Shown: piece by piece, positions 9,149 through 20,400 of the stretch
Numbering within the stretch: position 1 is the first letter of the stretch
How the letters are laid out: every line of letters starts with the position of its first letter
Assembly (NCBI GenBank): GCA_001662425.1
Contig: BDDC01000362.1
Coordinates: forward strand, 20,565 to 46,595
DNA: 26,031 nucleotides
Direction: 5' to 3'
From: Chlamydomonas sphaeroides
Taxonomy: Eukaryota > Chlorophyta > Chlorophyceae > Chlamydomonadales > Chlamydomonadaceae
Program-made: the position numbers and the translations under genes
The notes under the pieces: generated by a model
What the model was told of the DNA's origin: nothing
The model's input: only the letters and a program-made list of their open reading frames with translations
The model's database searches: none

Positions 9149-12100
9149 ATGGCGTCGTGCGAACTGTCGCCAAAGCTGCAGGCCATCAAGTATGAGCGTG
9201 GCAAATTGGAGCTGCTCGACCAACGCCTCCTGCCGTTCCAGCAAGTGTACCTGGAGGTTCCCGATGTCAAGGCTGCTCACCAGCAGATTCGCGACATGGT
9301 TGTACGTGGAGCCCCCGCAATTGGGGTGACGGGAGCGCTGTCGCTTGCTGTGGAGCTGGTAAACCACAAGGGCTCAGGCGAGGCGTTTAAGAACGTCGCG
9401 CAGACGGTTGAGTTCATCAACACCACGCTGGACTTCCTGGTGACCAGGTGCGGCCGATCCCAAATGCGAGCCGCCGTCCGCGCGTATCGGTGTGCCCAAT
9501 TGCCTCACCTAGTCCCGCAATGCCTTGATCATCATTCTGCACATGCATCCCGCGAGCCACGCACCCAGGCCTTGCCCTGGCCTGCCCCTTTCCAACCCCG
9601 CCCTCCCACCCCGCCCCGCAGCCGCCCCACCGCCGTGAACCTGGCGGACTCCTGCAACAAGCTTAAGGCGGTAACAGAGGATGCCGCCGCCGCAGAGGGC
9701 GCAACGCCCTACACCGTGTGCGAGGCCGTGATCGATGCCGCCGAGGCGACCCTGGCGGAGGACATCGCCGCCAACCGGGTGCGTGCCACGGCCCGGGCCC
9801 TACCTGGGGCCCCCATTCACCCCAGTTTCGACCCACACCAGCTCACCGGGGGACACTCTCCTGTGGGACATCCCGCGCGACATTTCCCTCTACCCCTCCC
9901 CTCCCTGATCCCTGCCCCCCGCCCTCCCCATGCAGGCCATGGGCGCGCACGGCGCCGCGGCGCTGCTGGCGGCCGCCAAGGCCCGCGGCCGCGGCGTGGG
10001 CGGCAAGCTGCGCGTGCTGACGCACTGCAACACCGGCAGCCTGGCCACGGCCGGCTTCGGCACGGCGCTGGGCGTCATCCGTGCGCTGCACGAGCGGGGC
10101 GCGCTGGAGCACGCCTTCTGCACCGAGACGCGACCCTACAACCAGGGTGCGCGGCCTGCTGCTGCGGCGCCGGGCCAAGGGCTGCCTCGCATACGGCAGC
10201 AGCGGGGGGCAGCACCAAAGGCTACACCGCTGCCCTCCGTGCTCACGCCGCCGCGGCGGCTGCCGGGCCCTGACGCTGACCGCAGGCGCTCGCCTGACGG
10301 CGTTCGAGCTGGCGCACGACCAGCTGCCCGCCACGCTCATCTGCGACTCGGCGGTGGCGGCGCTCATGGCCTCGGGCCAGGTGGACGCGGTGGTGGTGGG
10401 CGCGGACCGGTGAGGCCCTTGGCGGAGGCAGGCGGCAGCGCCGACATGAGCGGGGGGGGGGCGGCAGTCTCGCACACGTCGCCCGTGCTCTGCCGCGTGG
10501 TGGTCACCGGCGATGGGCCCGTGCCTGGGCAAGCGGACGTGGGTCGAGTACCGTGACGTCAAAAGACGACATTACGTCAGATGAACAGCATGTGACGATT
10601 TAAAGTGCATGCTTAGCTGGCCTGTGTGCCAGCAAAGCGGCCATGCGATGCGCGCCTTGCGACATGCCGTCCCGCTGGCCCCCCGGGTCGCACACCGCTG
10701 TGTGGTGGCAAACGGGGGGCCACTGGCTTGGCGGGCGCGAGGCGCGCCGGTGGGAGGGAAGGCGCTGCTGCAGGAGGACTACCGAGCGCGCCCTGGCACG
10801 GCGGTTGGGCGTTGCCTGGGGCATGTCGAGCGCTCCTGAGGTGCTGCGCGGCTGCCGCCCCGCCCCGCCTTGGCCCGCCGCAGCGTGGTGGCCAACGGCG
10901 ACACGGCCAACAAGATCGGCACCAACGCGCTGTCCATCTCGGCCGCGCACTTCAACATCCCCTTCTTCATCGCCGCGCCCACCACCACGCTGGACCCCAA
11001 CCTGCCCTCGGGCGACCACATCGTCATCGAGCAGCGCAGCCACGAGGTGCGCCTGGCAGGGGGCGTGCCCCCGATTAGGCCACACTGCTTCCCATGTACA
11101 GCTTGCATTCACGTACCACGATGGTAACTTCTACCTAGCAGCGCAGCCGCGGGGTGCGGACGGCCAGCGTGTGGGTGTGCCAGCGTGTCGCTCCACACTC
11201 TGCCCTTCATCACCCCATGCTGTGCCCGCCGTCGCCCCGCAGGAGGTGACTCACTTCAAGGGCGAGCGCGTGGCCGCGCACGGCGTGGGCGTGTGGAACC
11301 CCTCCTTTGACGTCGCGCCGGGTGCGTGGCGACGTCCCGCGGCGGGGCGGCAGGGCTCAGGGCCTGAGCTAAGCGGGGCCGGGCTCTAGCTTCGGAGCTC
11401 GCACCGCGCCTGCCGCCCGGCTGACCCGCCTCCCGGTCCTGCTGCCCTGCGCCGCCCTGCCCGCTTCTGTGCCCCCAGGCGGCCTCATTGAGGGCATCAT
11501 CACGGAGAAGGGCCTCATCCCCAAGAAGGACGCCGCCTTCCAGGCGAGCACCCCGGGGCTAGAGCTAGCCAGCCAGCGCCGGGGGCCGCCAAGCAGCCCA
11601 CAGTTGCTGAGGCACCTAGGCCGATGCGCTTAATATGCAAAGCAGCAATCGGCCCCGCGCCATTCTCAACTGGCCATGCGTCACATACGACCCTGCTATC
11701 CCGCACTCAAGCGGCCCTCGCTCGGTCGTCCATGTCGCGCTGTTATCAGCCCACCCGCTTGACCTTGCAACCCGGTTCAAGCGCGCAGGTGCGGTCCTTC
11801 ATGGCCAAGCTGGGCCTGTGGCAGCCGCCCCCCGGCACCAGCCCGGAGGAGGCGGACGCGGCGGCGGCGGCGGCGCACCACGGCTTCCGCGCGCTTGACT
11901 GCGAGAGCGTCAAGCACTACGTGGCGGCGCGGCCCGGGCTGCAGCAGCGCGTGGGGCCGGCGGACAGCGTGGAGAGCTGGCGCGTCAAGGAGGTGAGCAG
12001 GCGTGCGGATGGGATGTGCTGTAGCGCCGTGTAGGTGTGTGTGTTGCGGGGCAAGGTGGACACAGCTGAAGGCGGAGGCGCTAGCGCTACAGCGTCAAGC

Positions 12101-15100
12101 GGCAAGGCCGGGATGGTGGATGGTTGGGGAGGGAGACAGCCGGGCGGCGGTGTACGACAACAGCGTGGGCAAAGGCGTTGCGTGGCCAGCCGCGACGTCG
12201 TGCCATGGCCAGCGGGCGTGGCCTTCACGAGCATGGGGTATGGGCTGTGCTGCGAGCCGGTGACGCGTTTGGGGACAGCCTGCCAGGCGGCGTGGACGCT
12301 GGGGGCCGCGGACAAGCACCTCTCGCACGAGCGGCGTGCGGGACGGCAGCGTGCGCCTAGCGCACCCCAGCCCTCGGAAGCCCTTCGCCACGCCCTGCCA
12401 TGACGTGCGCCCAGCCCGGGACCCTGCCCGGGGCCCTGCCCGGGGTCGTGGAAGCCGGGGCCCGTGGAAGCACGGCTGTCTCAGACGCCGGCCACTGCCT
12501 ACTCTCTGCCGCCCGTGTGCATCCGTGCAAGAAGCTCCACGTCCCCTCGCATCCCCGCCCGTCAGGTGGGCGACGGCAACATCAACTTTGTGTTCATCGT
12601 GGAGGGCCCAGCGGGCGCCCTGGCCGTCAAGCAGGCGCTGCCCTATGTGCGCTGCGTGGGCGAGAGCTGGCCGCTGACGCAGGTGCGGGCGGGTGTGTTC
12701 AAGTGTTAGGTGAAGACGGAACCCCACGCGCGGCACAGTGTGTGTGTGGCGGCTGGAGGCAACCTGGCGGCTGGAGGCAGCCTCTGAGCCTGTGGGGCCG
12801 GGCGCTGCGTGGGCGAGAGCTGGCAGCTGCCGCAGGGGCCATGCCGAATGGCCGGCGCTGCGCCGCTGCGCGTCTGACGCTCCCATCCCCATGACTCCGC
12901 CCGGATGTTGCCGCAGGACCGCGTGCGCATCGAGGCCGAGGTGCTGGCTGAGGAGGCGGCGGTGTGCCCGCAGCACGTGCCCGCCGTGTACCTGTACGAC
13001 AGGTACGGCAGAGGGGAGTTGCGTACGTCACAGGCTTGTACGGTATGTGCGCGATGGCGTGTCCCCCCGGCGGACAAACCTGTCGCGCAGAGGGTCCGCC
13101 CATGCCCCGTCTGTGCGCATAACATGACTTATCACCCGCCCATGCTCCCTCCCTGCCGCGCCCTCGCCAGCATGCCGCACCCCACCAACCTGCACTTTCC
13201 CCTGCCCTCCCTGCCGCGCCCCCTTCCCCGCAGCGACATGTCGCTCATCGCCATGCGCTACCTGGCGCCGCCCTTCCTCATCCTGCGCCGTGGCCTGGTG
13301 GCGGGCTCCACCTACCCCCACCTGGCCGCCCACCTGGCGTCCTTCCTGGCCAGCACCCTCTTCCACACCTCGCTGCTCAAGCTGGACAGCAGCGCCTTCC
13401 GGTGAGCGAGCGGCGGGGTGGGGGAGGGGCCTCTAGGGAGGGGCCTACAGGGCCGTCGCGCAGCCCGCAGGCTCGGGGCCCAGCCATTGAGGCGCGTACG
13501 GTACCCCGGACCCAAGGCTCAATCCATGTGCCCTTGTCCTCCTCGCCGCGCCTTCCCGCCCCTGTGCAGCGCTAAGCAGGCGCAGTACACCAACGACGAG
13601 ATGTGCCGGCTCACGGAGCAGGTCATCTTCACCGAGCCCTACCACAAGGCCGACAACAACAAGTGCGGGGGAGGTGGCGGCTGGCGGGGCACAAAGCGCC
13701 TGGGGCGTGTGGCGGCTGGCGGCTGGCCCGCTGGCGCTGTGCGTCCTGACGTTGAGCAGCACCGCGTTGGCCTTTCGCGCGAGTTGCTGACCACAGCGCC
13801 GCGCGTCCCCCACATCCACTCCCGTCCCGGCAGGTGGACCAGCCCGCAGCTGGACGCTGACGTGGCCGAGCTTCAGGCCGACGTGGCGGCCAAGGTGGCT
13901 GCCTGCGAGCTCAAGGGCCTCTTCGTGGGCCGCCCGCAGGCGCTGCTGCACGGCGACCTGCACACCGGTGCGCCGGGGCTGTGGCGGCGGGGCTGTGGCG
14001 GCGTGCTGGCCAGGCCTCGCATCTTGTATTGTCTGTATGGATGCGGTGGCGGTGCCGCTCGATAAACTCCATCGACGCTATCGGCCAAGATGCGAGGGCT
14101 GTGGCGGCAGCATGCCGGCGCAGGGCTGTGCACAGCCGGGGCTTGCTTGCTCCTCATGCCCAGCTCCTGCCAGCGGCTGCCTCCATCCTCCTACCGCCGC
14201 CCCAACCCGCCTGCAGGGTCCATCATGGTGACGGAGGCCGAGACGTCCGTCATCGACCCCGAGTTCGCATTCTACGGCCCCATGGCCTTCGACGTCGGCA
14301 AGGTATTGACGCAGGAGGGAGACAGGGTCGCAGCGGCTTGGAGCACCGGGTCCGCAGCGCCTGCGCCAGAGCATCGGGCTAGTCTCTCGCCGCTGGCCCC
14401 TCGACAATCACCCCGCCGGCCGCTAACCCCACCCCCTCACCCTGGTGGCCCAACGGCCCCTGGCCCCACCTGCTCCAACCTGCCCCCTGCGCACCTGCTC
14501 CCTCAGATCCTGGCCAACCTGCTGCTGGCCTACTTCGCGACGGACGGCCACGAGAAGGCCAGCGGCCAGTCCCGGCAGGCGCAGCGAGGTGGGCGAGGGC
14601 GGCGACGGCACATCCTGACCGGCTGCGCTGCCGAGCGGGGAACTCGTGGCATGCTGCCGAACGGCCTTGCGGCCATTTTGGCTTCCTGCTTGCTAGGGTT
14701 CAGTCTTCCCGGTGCACGCCGCCACCGCCGCTCCCCACCGTATCCCTGTGTCGACTTCAACACGAGCGCCCCTCCCCTCCCCTCCCCGCCACCGCAGACT
14801 GGCTGCTCGCCACCATCCGCGACACCTGGAACGGCTTCTCCTCCTCCTTCCGCGAGCTCTGGACGGCGCACGGCGACGCCGGCGACGCCTACCCCGGCGT
14901 GCTCACCGGCGCCGAGGCGGCTGGCGGGGCCGAGCTGCTGGCGGCGGCGCAGGCATCCTACATAAGCCAGCTCTTCCACGAGACCGTCAAGTTCATGGGT
15001 ACGTGTCGTGCCGGCAGCTGCCGGCCCGCTGCGCTGCTGCAACCGCGTGGGCGACTGGCGCCCACCCCAGCCCCGCGCCCTCCTCAACGCCCTCCGCTCT

Positions 15101-15739
15101 TGCCGCACCCCCGGCCGAGGGGCTGACAACGGCGGTGCAGCAGCGTCCATGGTGGCTGGGCCCTGGGTGCCCGCCGCCCGCCAACCCACCGCTGCCCCTC
15201 CCCCCCGCCGTCTAGGCGCCTTTGTGATCCGGCGGCTGGTGGGAATCGCCCACGTGGCGGATATGGACTCGATCGAGGACCCCGACACGCGCGCCGTATG
15301 CGAGCGGAGGGCGCTGCGCTTCGGCCGCAGGTGCGGCGCGGCCGGGGTGGATGGCGCGCGGGTGCTCGGCGACGGACGCTGCATGCTTGCCTGATGGTCC
15401 ATGCGAACGCCTGGGGTTGTCTGGTGCTGCGCGGCAGGCAGTGGGACGGGTCCGGGCCCGCGGCTGTGCTCCTTGGGGTTTGGTGGCGCGGGGCGCTGCC
15501 GTCATGGCCTCGCGGGCATCAGGCGCCGGCTTCATGCACTGCGTTCCGCGCTTGTCTCAACGCACCCTCGACGCCCTCGCCACCTGTTTCTGAACACCGC
15601 CGCCCCCCCCCCTCGCCGCAACCCCCGCTGCTGCTCCGCACGCACGCACGCGCGCAGGCTGCTGGTGCACGGCTCGCACGGGCCGCTGTCCAGCATTGAG
15701 GCGCTTGCGGAGGCCGCCAAGGAGGCGCGCAGCAGCTGA
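9149..15739 (+). CDS. MTNA-MTK: Methylthioribose-1-P isomerase / methylthioribose kinase fusion
   Basis: Eighteen exons: 9149-9447, 9622-9778, 9936-10146, 10286-10409, 10884-11046, 11243-11321, 11479-11543, 11789-11992, 12566-12682, 12917-13002, 13234-13401, 13570-13662, 13834-13967, 14217-14302, 14507-14588, 14798-14998, 15216-15330, 15658-15739. They total 2466 nt (821 aa), with phases agreeing at every join. Residues 1 to about 365 are a complete MtnA-type isomerase: MVVRGAPAIG, SRPTAVNLAD, THCNTGSLAT with the catalytic Cys183, and GADR with the catalytic Asp263. A linker (about 366-400) leads to a complete methylthioribose kinase: GDGNINFVF loop (436-444), Lys456, HGDLHTG with Asp630, and DPEF at 647-650, which replaces DFG. 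The kinase makes methylthioribose 1-phosphate from methylthioribose and ATP; the isomerase converts it to methylthioribulose 1-phosphate. Both act in the cytosolic methionine salvage cycle. ATG 9149 has an AAAC-ATGG context and matches where plant isomerases begin. All introns are GT-AG except the seventh (GC-AG). Confidence 0.95.
10554..10579. other. Two bZIP/CRE-like boxes in intron 4
   Basis: TGACGTCA (10554-10561, a perfect palindrome) and TTACGTCA (10572-10579) lie 18 bp apart in the AT-richer middle of the second longest intron of the fusion gene. They match the general binding site of bZIP factors. Function is not shown by the sequence. Confidence 0.3.
11544..11788 (+). other. GC-AG intron at the domain linker
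   Basis: Exon 7 ends GCCTTCCAG and the next bases are GCGAGC; exon 8 begins after GCGCGCAG with GTGCGGTCC. The join keeps the frame (phase 0) between the last isomerase strand and the linker to the kinase. No GT donor close by keeps the frame without adding residues unlike the family. Confidence 0.6.
12650..12840 (+). repeat. Duplicated end of exon 9 within intron 9
   Basis: The last 33 bp of exon 9 with its splice site (12650-12687) is repeated at 12803-12840 with only a few changes; GCTGCGTGGGCGAGAGCTGG is identical in both. The copy would read RCVGESWQLPQ instead of RCVGESWPLTQ, and its donor has changed from CAG-GTGCG to CAG-GGGCC, so it cannot splice in the same way. Between the copies, a 20-bp GGCGGCTGGAGGCA-type unit is also doubled (about 12747-12784). 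Confidence 0.85.
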
Positions 15740-17333
15740 GGAGCGAAGGGGGCACGGTGGTGGGCCGCGGCTGGGGCAGGTCGCGGAAGGTGCGGCCTGG
15801 GGTGCGGGCGGTCAGCGGCCGCAGGCGTGCGGGCTGCACCTAGGGGCGGGGCAGGCTGGGGCTCAGGCGCGGCGGGGCGGGGTCTGATGCGGGGCGTGCT
15901 GCTGGCCGGGGGCGGAGGCGGGGGCCACACGGGCGCGGGGCGAGGCGGCATGCGGCATGCGGTGGCGCAGTTGGCGCAGGGGCAGGGTGTGGTCGGCTGC
16001 ACGCCGCAGTGTGGGCTCGGTGGCTGCCCCGCTGTTGGTGTGGGTCAGAGGTCGGAGGCGTGCGTGTGGTGGCGCTGTCCCACAACACCTTGGCAGGGCG
16101 CAGCTAGGGTGGTCGTGAGCCATGACCGGGCGCCGGGGAAGGCGCGGCTGAAGCGGCCGCATCCTCGGGCTGCGTCCGTGCCTGGGCCAGGAACGGCAGG
16201 CGCCGATGCGCCGAGAGGCGAGGACGCAGGATGGGCTTGGGGCCAGTGGCCGCCAGCGGCGGGCGACCATGGGGCCATGGCGGTGCGGGCGAAAATAAGG
16301 TGCGTGCGTGGGCTGGCGGTGAGGCCCAGCAGGTTTTGACGCAACACATGCCGCGCTGGGCTGGCGGTCTGCAACACGACACTGCTACAGCTCGGCATGA
16401 GGGGCACGCAGGGATCGATGAACTAGGTGAGCAGCCGTGAACCAGCGAGCAGCGCAGAGATAGCGCCGAGAGAAAGCGCTGAGCTGTACGGTTCAAGGGT
16501 GTGTTGGGACCCTCGTCGTGGCGACGGAGCTGGGCTGCTTGGGGTCGAGCGGCTAGCCTTCCCCAGCTGCGGGCTGGGCAGCGGCTGGGCAGTGGGCACC
16601 AGCCGCTGGGGGCTCGAGGAGGGCCACCGTGCGTCTCTCAAGCCGGCGCAGCTCGCTAGGCCGCGCGCCTACTGGGCTGCGAACCAGGCTGCGAGCCAGG
16701 CGGTGCGAACCAGACGGTGCGAGCCTGCTTGTGCGAACCTGCTCTGCAGGTCGTTGGGGCCAGGAAGCCATCCTCCTGATCCTGCGTTGCAGAAGGTTGC
16801 AGACCACAACTCGGGCCGCCAGCGGGTAGCAGCTCAGCTCGCTGCCAACCGATAAACATGTGCACATCGCTCCACTGATGGGCGACTGCCTGTACGCCTT
16901 TCCCCTTCGTTGCATCGAGTCGTCAGGGAAGAAGAGAGCCCCTTGGCACTAGGGCTCGGCGCACAACAACCGGTGTTTCGCGAAGGGCTCCTGCCATGGT
17001 GCCGTTTCGTTGGGATGTGAGGCACACTGCGTCTAAGCGGCGCTGAAAGCGACTCGCATGCGCTCGTCCCGTCGCCCGCCCACAAGCTAGCGACGTAACC
17101 CGCAAGCGCGTCTGACTCGCTCGCACGCCGGTCTGACTCGCGAGCCAGTCGGACTGTCAAGCCAACTGCCAAAATAGACCTTAGTAGCTTTCCGCGTGAC
17201 TGCAAGGGCCAAGAACAGTTCGCAAACAGTGTTCGGGGTGCCAGCCCTGCCGAAACTGTCTGGAAGGCACAATTGCGAATGGGCTTACTCGCCAGCCCAG
17301 GATTGTAGCACTTCATAACTAACATGCCCACAC
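15740..17333. other. Intergenic region after the fusion gene
   Basis: The region begins with the 3' UTR of the fusion gene. No TGTAA is present, so the poly(A) site is not located. 15740-16450 is very GC-rich; 16850-17330 is less so and holds no coding-like frame. One short degenerate repeat block is described separately. Frames such as 15827-16339 are Gly/Ala/Arg-rich and have no motif. Confidence 0.55.
16677..16744. repeat. Degenerate 13-15-bp tandem repeat
   Basis: Five consecutive units vary around the pattern GCTGCGAACCAG: GCTGCGAACCAG, GCTGCGAGCCAG, GGTGCGAACCAG, GGTGCGAGCCTG and TGTGCGAACCTG. Confidence 0.75.
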
Positions 17334-17342
17334 TATTATAAA
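17334..17342 (+). promoter_or_regulatory. TATA-like box of the secreted-protein gene
   Basis: TATTATAAA lies in a locally AT-rich stretch 135 bp before the start codon at 17477. A start site about 30 bp downstream would give a 5' UTR near 105 nt. This is the only good TATA match near the gene. Confidence 0.5.
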
Positions 17343-17476
17343 CAGTCAGCTGCGCTGATTACAGCGCCGACAAGTGCCCTACAGTGCTTAGGGGCGTGCG
17401 AGACTGAAGAGGTCTTGCGTACTACGCGCGATACCGGGTCCGACGCGCGACACCTGCAACATCAGCGGCAACTCTG

Positions 17477-20400
17477 ATGCACCGAGGCAGCTCATTCGGC
17501 AGTGGCGCAGTGCTGCTTGCCGTGCTGCTACTCGGCGTTCGTGGAGCGAATTCTGACACGTTGCCAGAGGTGGCGCTCTACACGAGCGAGCATAGCGGCT
17601 CGCTTGACCTCTCCTGGGATGATGGACCTACGCAACTGCGACAGCAGCTGGCGTCCCTCGGTTTTCATATTCGAACGGCACCCGACGCCCCGCCCGACCT
17701 GTCCGACGTAGCTGCGTACGTCGTGCCTACCCAGAATGGCCCTCTGTTCTACAGCGAGGTCGAGGACATGGCGGCGGTCGCGGCGTTCGTGGAAGGTGGC
17801 GGGCTCGTCATCCTACTCAACGCCAACCATGGCGACGGCCAGGCGGAACGTGACTTCGTGGCCCGCGCGCTCAATTATAACGGTGGGTACGAGTACATGC
17901 ATCTCAGCCGGCTTCGAGCCATGACGCATGTTCATGTTCCGTTGCCGTTCGTAAAAACGTCAGCGCAAAGCATCACGTTCATTCTATCTTGTCGCACTTG
18001 CAGGTGATTGGGCCACCTGCAAGCTGCTCGGCAACAACGATAAGGAATCGTTCGGCCAGCCGGCGCTTGGCCAGTATGCGACGGCGTTCCTGACGACGAG
18101 AAGCCCATGGCCGCTTGAGCTTGAAGATGCCGCTACCACGAGCGTCCACGCCTGGTGCCGCCACGACGACGAAAACTCAATCACTCTCCCCCTGTACACG
18201 GTGCTTGGAGACGAGATGAAGGTCGCCGTCCAGGTGCGGATAGTGACCTTTCCAGATTATGGCGCCGCCGCATCCGCATGTCGGCCCATACCATCACAAC
18301 GTGCCCCACAACGGGCTTCGGGTGCGTGCAAGCCACCGCATCCTCCGTTAGACCTTGGACAGCTTCCCATCCCCGCCAGGGCGTGACAAGGCCAGGAACC
18401 CAGGGTGCCATCGCTCCCCTGCACCAGCCTGCCGACCCGCCCCAAACCCGCCCACCCCTCCCCTGCCCACGTACGTAACCCCCAGGCCTTCGGCAAGGCC
18501 GGCATTCCGGGCGCTGTGGTGGTGCTTGGCTATAGCTGGAAGGACGGCCCGCAGGCGCAGTGGGGCGCGCTCCTGCAGAAGCTCATTACCGACTTCGCGG
18601 CCGGTGCGTGCCAATTGCATAAAGCAATCCAAGAAAAGCTAAGAAGCCATCTTGCCGCATGGATGGCGTACAAACTGATGTCGTCTTCAAGCGCAGCTGC
18701 AAGCCGCCCGCGCATGCCCGGTCGCTGTGCTCACGCCGCACACGCACGTTGCTGCCGCCGCCCCCGCCCCTGCCCCCTCCTGCCGTGCAGGTGGCTACGA
18801 GGCCCCGGGATGGGGCAACACCCAAGACCACCCGCAGCTGCTCGACTCGATCCTGCAGGCCACCACTGACGTCTCCGACGCTGCCGCAGAGGTCGTGCGG
18901 CGCTTCATGCAAGCCGCAGTGGCCTACCCGCCACCCCCGGCCCAGATCGTGATCTTCGATTCGCCGCCGCCCTCCCCCCCTCCCCCCTCCCCTCCCCCAC
19001 CCCCTCCCCCACCCCTACCACCCTCGCCACCCCCGTCCTCACCCCCGCCCACTTCGGCTCTTCCCCCGCCCTCGCCCAAGCCCCCATCCCGTCCGCCCCC
19101 GTCGCCCAAGCCGCCAACGCCACCTCCGCTGCCCGAGCCCCCCACGCCACCGCCTGATTTCCGGCCCCGCCCGCCTCCCCGCCCGCCCAGCCCACCGGCG
19201 CCGCCTCCCAGCCCGCCTCCCCCTCCGCCCGCCTTTCCCCCGCTGCCCCCGGGTCTTGCGCTGGAGGTGAGCGCTCGGCCATGGCTGCGGCAGCAGACGT
19301 CAGGTGTTCAGTATGTTCTAGCTTTGCTCATGCCCTGGATCTAGGAATGGGTTCGAATGGGCTTCTCTTTGGTATCCGTTACCGAGTCGCATTTATTTCC
19401 ACATACAGTCAAAAGCAGAATAATATACATTTTACTTGCAGTGTTACTGTACAGCAGCTAGCTATGTTGGATAATGCATGTCCCACAGCCTGCCGCCTGC
19501 CGACACTTGTACGATACTGCCGCACGCACGGTGGCCATGTATGCGCACGCATGCAGGTCGACGACTTCATGGCCAAGTACCGCGACGCCAACCTCAGCGC
19601 CGACCTCGACAATCCCGAGGACGTGTTTGCGCTGCTGGTCAAGTTCGTCAACGACTCATCAATCGCCTTTGTACGTTGCCGCCAAGCATGCGCGCCGGGG
19701 GACGCTGCACGCTGGCGGCGCCGACCTGCGCCGGCAGCTGCCGGGGAGGATAGAGGGATAGATGGGATCTCACGGTGTGTGCACCTGTTACTGCGTTGCG
19801 TGTACGGCGGTTGGTGCTCTCTACTGGCACTTGCTTGCTCATTGGCACCGACGGCGGCCGCCGCCAGGCACGCACCTGATGAGCCCAGAACCTTTCCTCC
19901 CTGTTCTCCTACTTGGTGCCCACGTGTGCTGGGCACCCCGTCCACCCCCGCACGCCTCGCTACCTCGCTCCGTGCTGATCGCTCCCATACCTGCTCGCTG
20001 CCGGAATGCATGCATGGTGCATTTGAGCAGGGCGTGCCGGCCCGGCAAGTCATCCTGCGCTTCGTCCAGCTCATCGACGGCACCGCAAACCAGGCCTTCC
20101 CCGTCAACCTCGAAGACCTCTACAGCCTGTTTCCCAGTGCCGGCTTCCGCCGCCGCCGCATGGACGAGGTCAACCGCGTTGTCTTTGCGCCGGCTGAGGT
20201 GGCGGCGCTCTTCGGCCCCAACCACAACATCGCCGAGCTCGTCCGCCTGCAGCGCTATGCTGCCACCGATGAGCTGGTCTTGGAGGTGCGCATGCAATTG
20301 CTTGTCGCCGTGCGTGGGTGGGACCCTTTTGGGTGCAACCTGCCCTGGGGGAAGAACGGCGGCGGGTAGCGCCTCGGCTGGTCGGACACAGAACGTATGT

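Noticed and set aside
8837..9367. 176-codon minus-strand frame upstream of the ankyrin gene
   Set aside because: It runs antisense through exon 1 of the isomerase and ends just before the ankyrin start. No motif is present, so it is most likely non-coding.
18905..19282. Gly-rich minus-strand frame
   Set aside because: It is the complement of the SPP-coding stretch and lies inside a well-supported exon of the opposite strand.
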